Assembly (NCBI GenBank): GCA_017513195.1
Contig: JAFXGM010000041.1
Coordinates: forward strand, 121,466 to 185,465
Length of the DNA: 64,000 nt
Reading direction: 5' to 3'
Origin: Clostridia bacterium
GTDB lineage: Bacteria > Bacillota > Clostridia > Oscillospirales > Acutalibacteraceae
The first letter of the stretch is position 1, and each line of letters starts with the position of its first letter. Under the pieces are notes generated by a model. It searched no databases. It saw only the letters and a list, made by a program, of their open reading frames with translations, and was not told the origin of the DNA. The position numbers and the translations under genes were made by a program. Of this stretch, positions 41,850 through 49,659 are shown piece by piece.

Positions 41850-41918
41850 AATTTTTTCTCCTCTAAAATATGAGTGCATATTTATGTTGAAAGAAAATTG
41901 TTTACAGTGCCATTTTGA

Positions 41919-41951
41919 AGTGAGGGTGCTGTACAAAGGTACCGCCCCTCA
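41919..41951 (-). other. Hairpin in the gap between the two oxidoreductase genes
   Basis: GTGAGGG and CCCTCAC bracket a 19-nt loop with an inner GTAC repeat, 70 nt before the downstream start. There is no U-run, so it may be an mRNA processing or stability element. Confidence 0.4.
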
Positions 41952-41975
41952 CAAAAAATAGTGCTGTGGGCAATT

Positions 41976-43046
41976 TTAATCAACATTTTTTGTATCGAGT
42001 GGGTTTTGTGCACGTATTTGATCAATAACCTTAAACTGTGTAAGTACCTGATATGGTGTAATTTCCATTTCTTTGCCGTCTACAAGATTGGCGTAAATCA
42101 TATCATAGTATTTTTTAACGCCTACTGTAAATACTGTGCCCTCAACGTCAACGTGCTCTTCGGTCCAGTCAAGCTTTTCACTACAGTAATTAGGTGTGCG
42201 ATCCTCTTTAAAGAGAGGCTCTAACGTAAGTTTTTGCTCGGGAGCGGTTTCAGGATTATAGTATTTATAATCAATAGCACTCATTGTAGCTTTAAGTGAG
42301 CCGTACTGACAATGAACAACGTATATAGGACCTGCGTATGCGTTGCACTTTGAGAGGTCAACATCAATAAGTGGTTTATTTGGTGCTGTAAGAATAATCT
42401 TTGCATAGTCTTCGGCATCACCAAAGGTGTTAACGCGGTCAAGCTTTGAGAAAACGGTGATATTGTCGTCAAAGCCTAAAATATCAAGTGCTTGGTCAAG
42501 CGGATGAGGACCTGTGTTTCTTACCTCGCCACCGTTATAGCCTTGGTATGTCTGCCAGTCCCAACGACGTGCAAAACCCGAAAAAGCAATGCTGTACTGA
42601 ACGGGACGGCCAAGCTTGCCGCTGTCGATAATCTTTCTGATTTCGGTATAGTATGGAGCAAAGCGTGACTGCTGGAATACGTTAAGCATTTTGCCGCTTT
42701 TTTCGTAAGCCTTTACAATGCGGTCACACTCTTCATAGTTTTTACCAAATGGCTTTTCGCAAACAACGTTAAAGCCATGCTCTAATAGGTCAATTGTAAT
42801 ATCAGCGTGCATATGTGAGAATGAGCTATTTACAACAAGGTCAATATCGGTTCTGCCAAAAAGCTCGCGGTAGTCGGCATAAACATCACAGCCCCACTCT
42901 TCTTTAGCACGGATTCGGCGCTCTTCAAGAGCATCTACAACTGCTATTACATTGAATTTTTCATTGTATTCACTTTTAAAAAACGCACCGTGAATATCAC
43001 GACCGCTACGGCCCTGTCCTATAATTGCTACGTTTAACTTTTTCAT
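41976..43046 (-). CDS. Gfo/Idh/MocA-family sugar dehydrogenase
   Basis: This 356-residue oxidoreductase starts NVAIIGQGRSGRDIHGAFF (Rossmann), has VVCEKPFGKN (the EKP motif with catalytic Lys) and NTGPHPLDQALDILG with the His of the active site. The C-terminal sheet domain is complete. It may oxidise C3 or C1 of a sugar before the next enzyme's isomerisation, an arrangement seen in keto-sugar pathways. Its ATG overlaps the isomerase stop by 4 bp. Confidence 0.88.
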   Translation of the reverse strand: MKKLNVAIIGQGRSGRDIHGAFFKSEYNEKFNVIAVVDALEERRIRAKEEWGCDVYADYRELFGRTDIDLVVNSSFSHMHADITIDLLEHGFNVVCEKPFGKNYEECDRIVKAYEKSGKMLNVFQQSRFAPYYTEIRKIIDSGKLGRPVQYSIAFSGFARRWDWQTYQGYNGGEVRNTGPHPLDQALDILGFDDNITVFSKLDRVNTFGDAEDYAKIILTAPNKPLIDVDLSKCNAYAGPIYVVHCQYGSLKATMSAIDYKYYNPETAPEQKLTLEPLFKEDRTPNYCSEKLDWTEEHVDVEGTVFTVGVKKYYDMIYANLVDGKEMEITPYQVLTQFKVIDQIRAQNPLDTKNVD

Positions 43047-43921
43047 GAGTTTAATTCCTCCAAGGCTTTATTTATTATTTCTTTTAGTGCTATAATACTT
43101 TCTTCACTTGCTTCATAAGCGCCGTCTGAGAAGGCATTGCCGCCAGGTCTCTTTAGTTGCTCTTCGTCAAGCTCGGAATTTTTGCGGTAGTGTGTTTCAA
43201 GCATTACACCGCCTGAGTATCCATCGCGGATAAGCTTTTTAAAAATACCTACGAAATCAGCAACGCCCGTGCCCGGTTTTACAGCGGGTGGCCACGGCGT
43301 ACCGTTTGGAATAGCATCTTTAACGTGCATATTAACTATGCCACAAGGCTTGAGTTTATCATAAGCATCCTCGCTGGTCTTGCTTGTAACCCATATTTCA
43401 TTACCCGGGTCAAAAAGTGCTTTAATGCGCGGATTATTAATTGCTGTAAGTAATTCTGCAAGCTTATGTGGTGTGCTTGAGTGAATAGCTGGGTCAGATT
43501 CGAGCGCGCAATACACGTCATACTTTTCGCAAAGAGCAATAATATCGCCGTACATTGTAGCACGAACTTCTATCGGTACGTCTTTGTTCCAAAAGTCAAA
43601 GCCACGTATGTACTTAGCGCCCATTTTGTTTGCCATTATAGCACATTTTTCAAAACCTGCTATGTTAGCCTTTATTGCTTCTTGGTCGTCATATTCACAT
43701 TTGAACACAGGAGAAGAAATTGCCGAAATCTCTAAATTGTATTCCTTCGCAGCGGCAATAATTTGCTCTACATCCTCGTCGGTATAGTCAAACGGTGAGC
43801 GTCCGTTTACCGAACGCACTTCCATACACTTAAGTCCGTGCTTATGGCAAAACTTTGCCGCTTCAAAAATATCTTGTGTTACTTCATCGGTAATAACACC
43901 AAGTTTAAATTTAATTTCCAT
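43043..43921 (-). CDS. Sugar phosphate isomerase/epimerase-type TIM barrel
   Basis: This 292-residue protein belongs to the xylose-isomerase-like TIM barrel superfamily (AP_endonuc_2). Metal-binding acids are placed in ALESDPAIHSS, ALFDPGNE and GGVMLETHY, and a His in NMHVKD. Cluster context with two Gfo/Idh dehydrogenases suggests isomerisation or epimerisation of a keto-sugar. Exact substrate unknown. ATG follows AAGGAG, 11 bp after the NagB-like gene. Confidence 0.88.
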   Translation of the reverse strand: MEIKFKLGVITDEVTQDIFEAAKFCHKHGLKCMEVRSVNGRSPFDYTDEDVEQIIAAAKEYNLEISAISSPVFKCEYDDQEAIKANIAGFEKCAIMANKMGAKYIRGFDFWNKDVPIEVRATMYGDIIALCEKYDVYCALESDPAIHSSTPHKLAELLTAINNPRIKALFDPGNEIWVTSKTSEDAYDKLKPCGIVNMHVKDAIPNGTPWPPAVKPGTGVADFVGIFKKLIRDGYSGGVMLETHYRKNSELDEEQLKRPGGNAFSDGAYEASEESIIALKEIINKALEELNS

Positions 43922-43932
43922 TTTATTTCTCC

Positions 43933-44673
43933 TTAAAGCAACTTTGCACCGCTATCTAAATCGCAATACATAATAGCGTTATTGTGTTTACGAAGTATTG
44001 TTGCAGGGCACATATCGTTTATTTCCTCATTCACTGTGTTGTAAACTGCATCTGCCTTGGTAGCGGCAGGCACTACACAGAACATATAGTCAGCGCTTAC
44101 CATTTGCGGAATTGTAAGTGTGTATGCATATTCGGGCACATCGTCAAAGGTGAGGAAGCAACCGTCGTGCACCTGTTGCATACGACAAACGTCATCAAGC
44201 TTTGCCTTCTTTATACGAACAGGGTCGTTAAAGTCGGCAACACCCGGATCGTTAAACGCAATGTGAGCGTTTTCGCCTATACCTAAGCATACTATATCTA
44301 TATGGTTTTCTGCAAGTATTTTTTCATACTTAAGGCCATAATCTGCAACGTAATAAATATTTGCAAAGGGAACCTTCTTAAAAATATGCTCGTTTAAGTA
44401 GTTACCAAAGCTTTGTGGGTCCTCTTTTTTAAGGCCAACGTATTCGTCCATATGAAAAGCGTTTACGCGATTCCAATCAAGTGGTTTTTTAAGCAAGCTT
44501 TCGAGCACGTCGTTTTGTGAAGGAGCCGCAGCAAAAACCATATTGATATGATCTTTTTCAGCCAACAATTTCTCCATACAAGCGGCGATATCATCGGCAG
44601 CAGCCGCGCCCATAACGGCACGATTTTCATAAATATTTACTGCCAATTTATCTTTTTTCAAACTTTTAACCAT
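43933..44673 (-). CDS. NagB-like glucosamine-6-phosphate deaminase family protein
   Basis: This 246-residue protein has the NagB/6-phosphogluconolactonase fold: NAFHMDEYVGL (Asp76) and CLGIGENAHIAFNDPG with His137. Compared with classic NagB, Glu148 is replaced by Asp142 and the phosphate-binding GSTP loop reads AAAPSQNDVLESL. It may therefore prefer a different sugar or sugar phosphate. It opens the operon that ends with nagA. Start ATG is behind AGAGGTG. Confidence 0.82.
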   Translation of the reverse strand: MVKSLKKDKLAVNIYENRAVMGAAAADDIAACMEKLLAEKDHINMVFAAAPSQNDVLESLLKKPLDWNRVNAFHMDEYVGLKKEDPQSFGNYLNEHIFKKVPFANIYYVADYGLKYEKILAENHIDIVCLGIGENAHIAFNDPGVADFNDPVRIKKAKLDDVCRMQQVHDGCFLTFDDVPEYAYTLTIPQMVSADYMFCVVPAATKADAVYNTVNEEINDMCPATILRKHNNAIMYCDLDSGAKLL

Positions 44674-44709
44674 AAAGATTACACCTCTTTATATCATTTT
44701 GCATTTTAA

Positions 44710-44738
44710 ATTATACAACCTTTATTTTTGCAATTAAA
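44710..44738 (-). promoter_or_regulatory. Promoter of the NagB-like operon
   Basis: TTTAAT, 17 nt and TATAAT on the minus strand; the -35 lies inside the palindrome at 44727-44745. Confidence 0.55.
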
Positions 44739-44745
44739 TTGCAAA
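44727..44745. promoter_or_regulatory. Candidate AraC-type operator palindrome
   Basis: TTTGCAATT and AATTGCAAA flank a single A. A further ATTGCAAA occurs at 44759-44766, exactly 21 bp (two helical turns) from the matching half, and overlaps the -35 of the AraC-family gene. Confidence 0.6.
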
Positions 44746-44759
44746 TACAACCAAATATA

Positions 44760-44788
44760 TTGCAAAAAGAAACAATATGTGTTAAAAT
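44760..44788 (+). promoter_or_regulatory. Promoter of the AraC-family gene
   Basis: TTGCAA, 17 nt and TAAAAT, 15 bp before the ATG, so the leader is very short. Confidence 0.55.
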
Positions 44789-44803
44789 AAGTGCGGTGAT
44801 ACT

Positions 44804-45622
44804 ATGAAAAAGAAAAAGCTGTTTGTTTATAGGGACAATATGACCTATTTGCACCACACTTTAACAATTGACCCTGCTACCGACGACGTATCGTTTAAGA
44901 GCCATTCGCACAACATGGTAGAGGTATATTATTTTTTGCGCGGTAATGCACGCTTTGTTGTAGAAGGTAATATTTTTATGCTTGAGCGCGGCAACGTTTT
45001 GGTTATGGCAAGTGGTCAGACGCACCACCTTCTACTTGAGCCATCGGTTGCATACGAGCGTATGGCGCTGCTTATTGACACCGCGGCGGCACCACCCGAA
45101 TATGAAGCTTTAAGTGATAAAATTTATGAGGGTACCAATTTGTTCGAGCTTGATAAGCGTGAGCAAATATGGTTTGAAGAAAGCTTTTTAATGATAACAA
45201 AGTCTGCCGAGGATATGCAAAAAAATTTAATTTATTCCTTTGCATCTATGATTTTTGGCCTGCTTTCAAACAAGCTTTCTCATACCACCGAGCCAAAAGT
45301 GGAAGACGATATAATCAAAAAGACGGTAAACTATATCAATAAAAATTTATCAAGTGAACTAAATCTTGAAATCATAGCAAACGCGCTTTATTGCAGCAAG
45401 GTAACACTTAACCGAAAATTTCGCGAAATAATGGGCTGTACCGTATGGGAGTACGTAGTACGTCGCAGAATATACAGTGCCCGCCAACGTCTAATTTTAG
45501 GCGGCAATATAAGCGACGCATACGAAAAAAGTGGATTTAATGACTATTCATCATTTTTTAGAGCGTACAAAAAAGTGGTTGGTATAAGTCCTAGTGAAGA
45601 TTTAAAAAAATCCCAGAATTAA
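44804..45622 (+). CDS. AraC-family regulator with cupin domain
   Basis: This 272-residue regulator has an N-terminal cupin-like sensing domain (HSHNMVEVYYFLRG and VLVMASGQTHHLL) and a C-terminal pair of helix-turn-helix motifs (LNLEIIANALYCSKVTLNRK; SGFNDYSSFFRAYKKVVGIS). Divergent from the NagB-like operon, which it probably activates in response to a sugar ligand. TTGCAA sites lie on both promoters. Confidence 0.93.
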   Translation: MKKKKLFVYRDNMTYLHHTLTIDPATDDVSFKSHSHNMVEVYYFLRGNARFVVEGNIFMLERGNVLVMASGQTHHLLLEPSVAYERMALLIDTAAAPPEYEALSDKIYEGTNLFELDKREQIWFEESFLMITKSAEDMQKNLIYSFASMIFGLLSNKLSHTTEPKVEDDIIKKTVNYINKNLSSELNLEIIANALYCSKVTLNRKFREIMGCTVWEYVVRRRIYSARQRLILGGNISDAYEKSGFNDYSSFFRAYKKVVGISPSEDLKKSQN

Positions 45623-45640
45623 TTCTGGGATTTTTCTCTA
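45606..45640. terminator. Bidirectional terminator between araC-like and degV genes
   Basis: AAAAATCCCAGAATT and its exact complement lie between convergent stops, overlapping the end of the AraC-family gene. Confidence 0.85.
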
Positions 45641-46465
45641 TTTTTCTACAAATAATACCGCATATACACCGGGACCCACGTGAGCGCCAATGGTAGAGCC
45701 AATTTGCAATCGGTCAGCAGTTTTGTAGCCTGCCGCCTCTAATTTTTGTTCGAGCTCTTTGCAATTTTCTATGCCGCTGGTGTACATAGGATATATTGGG
45801 AAATCGTCATTTATATCGTGTGTTTTTAGTTTTTCAAGCAGTGTATTCATAGCACGGATCTTGCCTATAGATTTTGCCACTACCTCTACCCTACCATCCT
45901 TTACGGTAACTATTGGTTTAATACCGGCTATTCCGCCAACCGCTGCGCTCGCGCGACTAAGACGACCGCCTTTATAAAGATATTCGAGCGTATCAACACC
46001 TGCATAAACCTTAATTTTAGATTTAAATTCTTCGCATTTATCGACAATTCCGCCGGCAGAAACGCCTTGATTTATAAGCTCTCGCGCGTATTTTGCAAGT
46101 ATGCCAATAATATGGGTAACACCTACTGTATCGATTATATAAATATCATCGTAATCCACCATATCTTTTGCAATTAAAGCACCCTGATACGTGCCGCTAA
46201 GACATGACGAAAGACACAAATAGATAATTTGGTCGCCCGCATCCTTGGCCGTTTCAAAAATTTCAATAAAGCTTTGCGGCGAGGGTTGGGACGTTCGTGG
46301 AAATTCTTTTGCAGTTTGCAAAAGCTCGTAAAATTTATCGCTTGTAAGATTTACGCCCGATTTATATTCTACACCGTCAATGTTTACCGATATTGGCACA
46401 ATTAAATCGACAATACCGTCTTGTAAATTACAATCTGCCGCCGAATCAACAAGAATTCTAATCAT
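45638..46465 (-). CDS. DegV-family fatty-acid-binding protein
   Basis: This 275-residue protein matches DegV: VDSAADCNL near the N-terminus, TSQPSPQSF, the CLSSCLSGTYQGA lipid-binding loop and the TLEYLYKGGRLSRASA helix, ending GPGVYAVLFV. DegV proteins bind fatty acids, and some feed fatty acid kinase. It lies 12 bp after the MarR gene and is probably co-transcribed, suggesting a link between MarR control and lipid. Confidence 0.93.
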   Translation of the reverse strand: MIRILVDSAADCNLQDGIVDLIVPISVNIDGVEYKSGVNLTSDKFYELLQTAKEFPRTSQPSPQSFIEIFETAKDAGDQIIYLCLSSCLSGTYQGALIAKDMVDYDDIYIIDTVGVTHIIGILAKYARELINQGVSAGGIVDKCEEFKSKIKVYAGVDTLEYLYKGGRLSRASAAVGGIAGIKPIVTVKDGRVEVVAKSIGKIRAMNTLLEKLKTHDINDDFPIYPMYTSGIENCKELEQKLEAAGYKTADRLQIGSTIGAHVGPGVYAVLFVEK

Positions 46466-46477
46466 AATATTCCCCTT

Positions 46478-46930
46478 TTAACGTTTTGGTTGGGCTTTAT
46501 AATCGGCAGATGCTAATTTTTCCACAATGTTTATAAAGGCTTTTGCGTCCTCACTACCGATTATATCAATAATATTTTGTGATACACCAAGCGACGTGTT
46601 GTGTACCGACAAAAACACCTCAAGCTTTTCTTTTACGCACTTGACAAACTTGGTTCTGCGGTCAACCGTTCCCTTCTCAAAAACGATAAGTCCTTGACTT
46701 TCAAGCTTGCCCAACGTGCGATTTACAAGAGATTTTAACATTCCCGTTTCTTTTATTATGTCCTGAACCGAGGTTAAACCAACACCGTCTTTTAAATATC
46801 GGCTATAAACCGTAAGCATAACGATAGCCTCGTTATATTTAAGCGTGGTAGTAATTCGATTGTTTTTAATAATACCTGAAAGTCTTACCCACGCGAGTAT
46901 AAGCTCATTTTGAAGTTGTTGGTTGTTCAT
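46478..46930 (-). CDS. MarR-family regulator
   Basis: This 150-residue protein has the MarR winged helix (TSVQDIIKETGMLKSLVNRT recognition region, then LESQGLIVFEKGTVDRRTKF wing with the conserved Asp-Arg). ATG at 46930 follows AGGAG. A perfect palindrome just upstream and a consensus promoter point to autoregulation together with DegV. Ligand unknown. Confidence 0.92.
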   Translation of the reverse strand: MNNQQLQNELILAWVRLSGIIKNNRITTTLKYNEAIVMLTVYSRYLKDGVGLTSVQDIIKETGMLKSLVNRTLGKLESQGLIVFEKGTVDRRTKFVKCVKEKLEVFLSVHNTSLGVSQNIIDIIGSEDAKAFINIVEKLASADYKAQPKR

Positions 46931-46944
46931 AAAATCTCCTTTTT

Positions 46945-46959
46945 GTTCACAAAGTGAAC
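46945..46959. promoter_or_regulatory. MarR operator candidate
   Basis: GTTCACAAAGTGAAC is a perfect palindrome with a 3-nt centre between the -10 box and the marR start. Confidence 0.6.
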
Positions 46960-46971
46960 TTTATTACATTT

Positions 46972-47000
46972 ATTGTATCATATCATATTATAAATGTCAA
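46972..47000 (-). promoter_or_regulatory. marR-degV promoter
   Basis: TTGACA, 17 nt and TACAAT on the minus strand. Confidence 0.7.
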
Positions 47001-47010
47001 CACAAACACA

Positions 47011-47043
47011 AAGGTTGCCTGCGCATAAAACGCAGGCAACCTT
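47011..47043 (-). terminator. Terminator of the ECF/beta-propeller operon
   Basis: AAGGTTGCCTGCG and CGCAGGCAACCTT with a 7-nt loop, 8 bp after the beta-propeller gene stop. U-run weak. Confidence 0.65.
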
Positions 47044-47050
47044 GTAAAAT

Positions 47051-49102
47051 TTAAAACTTAATTGATAAAATTTGAGAGAAGGTATCTATATCAAACACTT
47101 GTAGTGCCGCATCGGATACCACGTAGAAGCTATCTCCTACAAACAATCCTCTTATATCGGTCATAGCATAGTAGTTATATTGGTCATTCACAGTAATAAC
47201 CGCCTGTTTCTCAAAGCCATCACCTGTATATTTGTAAATCATATACTTTTCATTTCGCCAATCATCTGTTGCGGCAAAGCCGATAAGATTTTTGCCCGAG
47301 TGCACCAGCATAGCCTTATGGCTTGAAAGTGCAGGCGAATACTGACATCCGTCTATGGTGGTCATATCTTGCTCGGTTACGTTAGCAGGATCGGTAATAT
47401 CAAACATAGAAAGCTTTAAATCCTTGGTTCTGCCGCTAGTTTCATCGGCATCCATACCAAATCCTAACAAAAGACCGTCGCCATAAGGATACATATATTC
47501 CGAAAAGCCGGGTATTTTAAGCTCGCCTAAAATCTTTGGATTTTTGGGGTCGCTTAAATCTGCACTAAAGAGAGGGTCAACCTGACGGAAGGTTACAAAG
47601 TAGGCATAATCTCCCATGAATCGTACCGAATAAACGCTTTCGTCCTTTGCTAAATCGGTTATCTCGCCAACCTTTTTAAGTTCGCTGTCAAGTATGGTAA
47701 GAGCGGCCGAATTTTCCATCTCGTAAGATACAACCTGATGTTCGCTGTTGTCAAAGGTGTATCGTTTTTCTACGCGTTTTGTAACGGTAGTAACAAATCT
47801 GAAATAACCGTTGTGCTCGTCAATAAAGAATTGATTATTAAGTCTACCGTCGACCTCGCCCGAAAGCTTATATTCAATTTTACCATTGCTTATTGCAAGC
47901 TTTGAAACAACCGTTTTTTCTGTGGTGTAGGTTGTCTCACTCTCGTTATCACTATTTTCGCGCACGTTATATCTGGTATTGGTTAAAAGTATGTTGTTTT
48001 GACTGCAATAAATACTGTCTGTTCCGCCTAAAAGACTGGACGTATCGCTTAAAATACCGTCTTTATAATTAAAGGCACTTATGACGGTGTATTGATTTGT
48101 ATAATTTTCGCCTTCGTAGCGATAGATGCTGTCGGCAGGTACTGCCTCACACACACCGTTTGTTTCGGTTGTGGGTACAAAGGTTGCAGGATCATCCTTA
48201 TCAATATTTTGAACGTTTATGTGACAATTAGAGATTAGATAAACGTAATTGCCCACCATACGTGACGAGTTGTAATATCCGTCTTGACAGCTTTCGGCTA
48301 TCTTTTTGGGTGCGGTGCGGTCGGTTATATCGTATATCTCTATAACAACCTTTTCACCACTATTCATATAATAATTGGTTTTCAAAAGCACGATTCTATC
48401 GTCTTTTAAAAACATTTCGCCGTATAGGTCTTTGCTTTGAGTGTGTGAAAGCTCGGTTTGGCTTAAAAGAACGGATTTTTCGCCATCCGCCTTAACAATA
48501 CTAAGTGTTGTATCGTTTATATAGTATATATATTCGCCGTCGGTTTTTACTATATCGGCTTCGTTTACGCCCTCTACCTGCTCGGTGGTGTTAGAAAACT
48601 CGTCTTTTTCGCCTGTAGAGTTATTGGTATCTACCTCACTCTTGGAATTGCTTGTAGAACCGTTCATATTAGCACTGGTTGTAGCGCCGGGCTTTGCAGG
48701 TGTTGTTGGCGTAGTTTCCATATCGGTCTCTTCTTCGTAAACCAACATATTGTCTAATGCGGTACCGTCATACACCGAAAAGTCGCCGTTTGGCTTTATA
48801 AGCTCATAAATTTCATCATAAGACTTTGATACCGTAAGCACTTTTGCTACAGTGCCGTCACTTACTATTGTTTCTGATTTTTCAGACTCTACATTTTCTT
48901 TAATAGTATTTTTTGGAACAAATAAAACGCCTAAAACTATCGCTATGCACGCAGCACACGCAAACGCAACACGCCATTTAACAGCGGGGTTTTTGTGGTT
49001 ATTCACTTCTTCTTTTAGCGTTATTTTATCAAAAATTTTCTCTTTGGTATGCCCGTCAACATTGACGTTTTCCATAGCTTTTTTATAATTTTCGTCAAAC
49101 AT
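47051..49102 (-). CDS. Membrane-anchored beta-propeller protein, candidate anti-sigma factor
   Basis: This 683-residue protein starts at the ATG at 49102 within the end of the sigma factor gene, behind GGAGAAGAGG; an in-frame ATG at 49126 is less well placed. A 40-residue cytoplasmic segment (FDENYKKAMENVNVDGHTKE) precedes one helix (about 43-62), a Thr/Ser/Asn-rich linker (110-165) and a large extracellular beta-propeller of the PF09826 type (NEADIVKTDGEYIYYINDTT, repeated blades to the end). Position after an ECF sigma gene and this topology suggest it tethers the sigma factor and senses an external signal through the propeller. Confidence 0.78.
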   Translation of the reverse strand: MFDENYKKAMENVNVDGHTKEKIFDKITLKEEVNNHKNPAVKWRVAFACAACIAIVLGVLFVPKNTIKENVESEKSETIVSDGTVAKVLTVSKSYDEIYELIKPNGDFSVYDGTALDNMLVYEEETDMETTPTTPAKPGATTSANMNGSTSNSKSEVDTNNSTGEKDEFSNTTEQVEGVNEADIVKTDGEYIYYINDTTLSIVKADGEKSVLLSQTELSHTQSKDLYGEMFLKDDRIVLLKTNYYMNSGEKVVIEIYDITDRTAPKKIAESCQDGYYNSSRMVGNYVYLISNCHINVQNIDKDDPATFVPTTETNGVCEAVPADSIYRYEGENYTNQYTVISAFNYKDGILSDTSSLLGGTDSIYCSQNNILLTNTRYNVRENSDNESETTYTTEKTVVSKLAISNGKIEYKLSGEVDGRLNNQFFIDEHNGYFRFVTTVTKRVEKRYTFDNSEHQVVSYEMENSAALTILDSELKKVGEITDLAKDESVYSVRFMGDYAYFVTFRQVDPLFSADLSDPKNPKILGELKIPGFSEYMYPYGDGLLLGFGMDADETSGRTKDLKLSMFDITDPANVTEQDMTTIDGCQYSPALSSHKAMLVHSGKNLIGFAATDDWRNEKYMIYKYTGDGFEKQAVITVNDQYNYYAMTDIRGLFVGDSFYVVSDAALQVFDIDTFSQILSIKF

Positions 49103-49568
49103 TAACCTCTTCTCCTTCCAATTCAATTTTAAGTTGTTTCCGTGCTCTGTGAAGCTGTGACTTCACCGTGGAGGGTTTTGATTTTAAAATGGAGGAAATT
49201 TCATTTACACTGTAACCCATATAATAATGCAAATGAATTACAGTGCGGTATTTTTTAGGCAGACGCAACACAGCATCAAGCGTATCGGAATATTCATCCG
49301 ATACACCAAAGCTTTCACTGAGCGACTCGGTGCGTTTAAACCAGCTGCTCATAAGCAAACTCTTACTGCAGTTAATAGTAATGCGAATAAGCAGCGCCTT
49401 TAAATGCTCGTCGTTTTCTACCTTATCCTTTACCTTAATAAAGCGCAAAAAAACCTCCTGTAATATGTCGTCCGCATCATACTTGTTTTTTACCCTTGCA
49501 ACGGCAAGACGGTACACCATATCGGAATGTTTTTTGAATGCTTCACTGGCCGAAATTTTATATTCCAT
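49095..49568 (-). CDS. ECF RNA polymerase sigma factor
   Basis: This 157-residue sigma-70 family protein has region 2 (DMVYRLAVARVKNKYDADDI, LQEVFLRFIKVKD) and region 4 (LRLPKKYRTVIHLHYYMGYS then VNEISSILKSKPSTVKSQLH). It redirects RNA polymerase to a small regulon. It overlaps the beta-propeller gene by 8 bp. Upstream, TGCAACC at about 49610-49616 (minus strand) could be an ECF-type -35 for autoregulation, but the -10 match is poor. ATG follows AGGAGGG. Confidence 0.94.
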   Translation of the reverse strand: MEYKISASEAFKKHSDMVYRLAVARVKNKYDADDILQEVFLRFIKVKDKVENDEHLKALLIRITINCSKSLLMSSWFKRTESLSESFGVSDEYSDTLDAVLRLPKKYRTVIHLHYYMGYSVNEISSILKSKPSTVKSQLHRARKQLKIELEGEEVNV

Positions 49569-49616
49569 TATTTTCCCTCCTTAACTTAAATACTTGCGAA
49601 GGTATAAAAAGGTTGC

Positions 49617-49649
49617 AAAAATCGCCCAAAAATTTTTGGGCGATTTTTT
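49617..49649 (-). terminator. glnN terminator
   Basis: AAAAATCGCCCAAAAA and its complement form a near-perfect hairpin 10 bp after the glnN stop on the minus strand. Confidence 0.8.
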
Positions 49650-49659
49650 ACTTATGCTA

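Noticed and set aside
49581-49616. ECF-type autoregulatory promoter before the sigma gene
   Set aside because: TGCAACC resembles an ECF -35 but the spacing to CGCAAG is about 13 nt and the -10 is a poor match, so it was left out as a feature.
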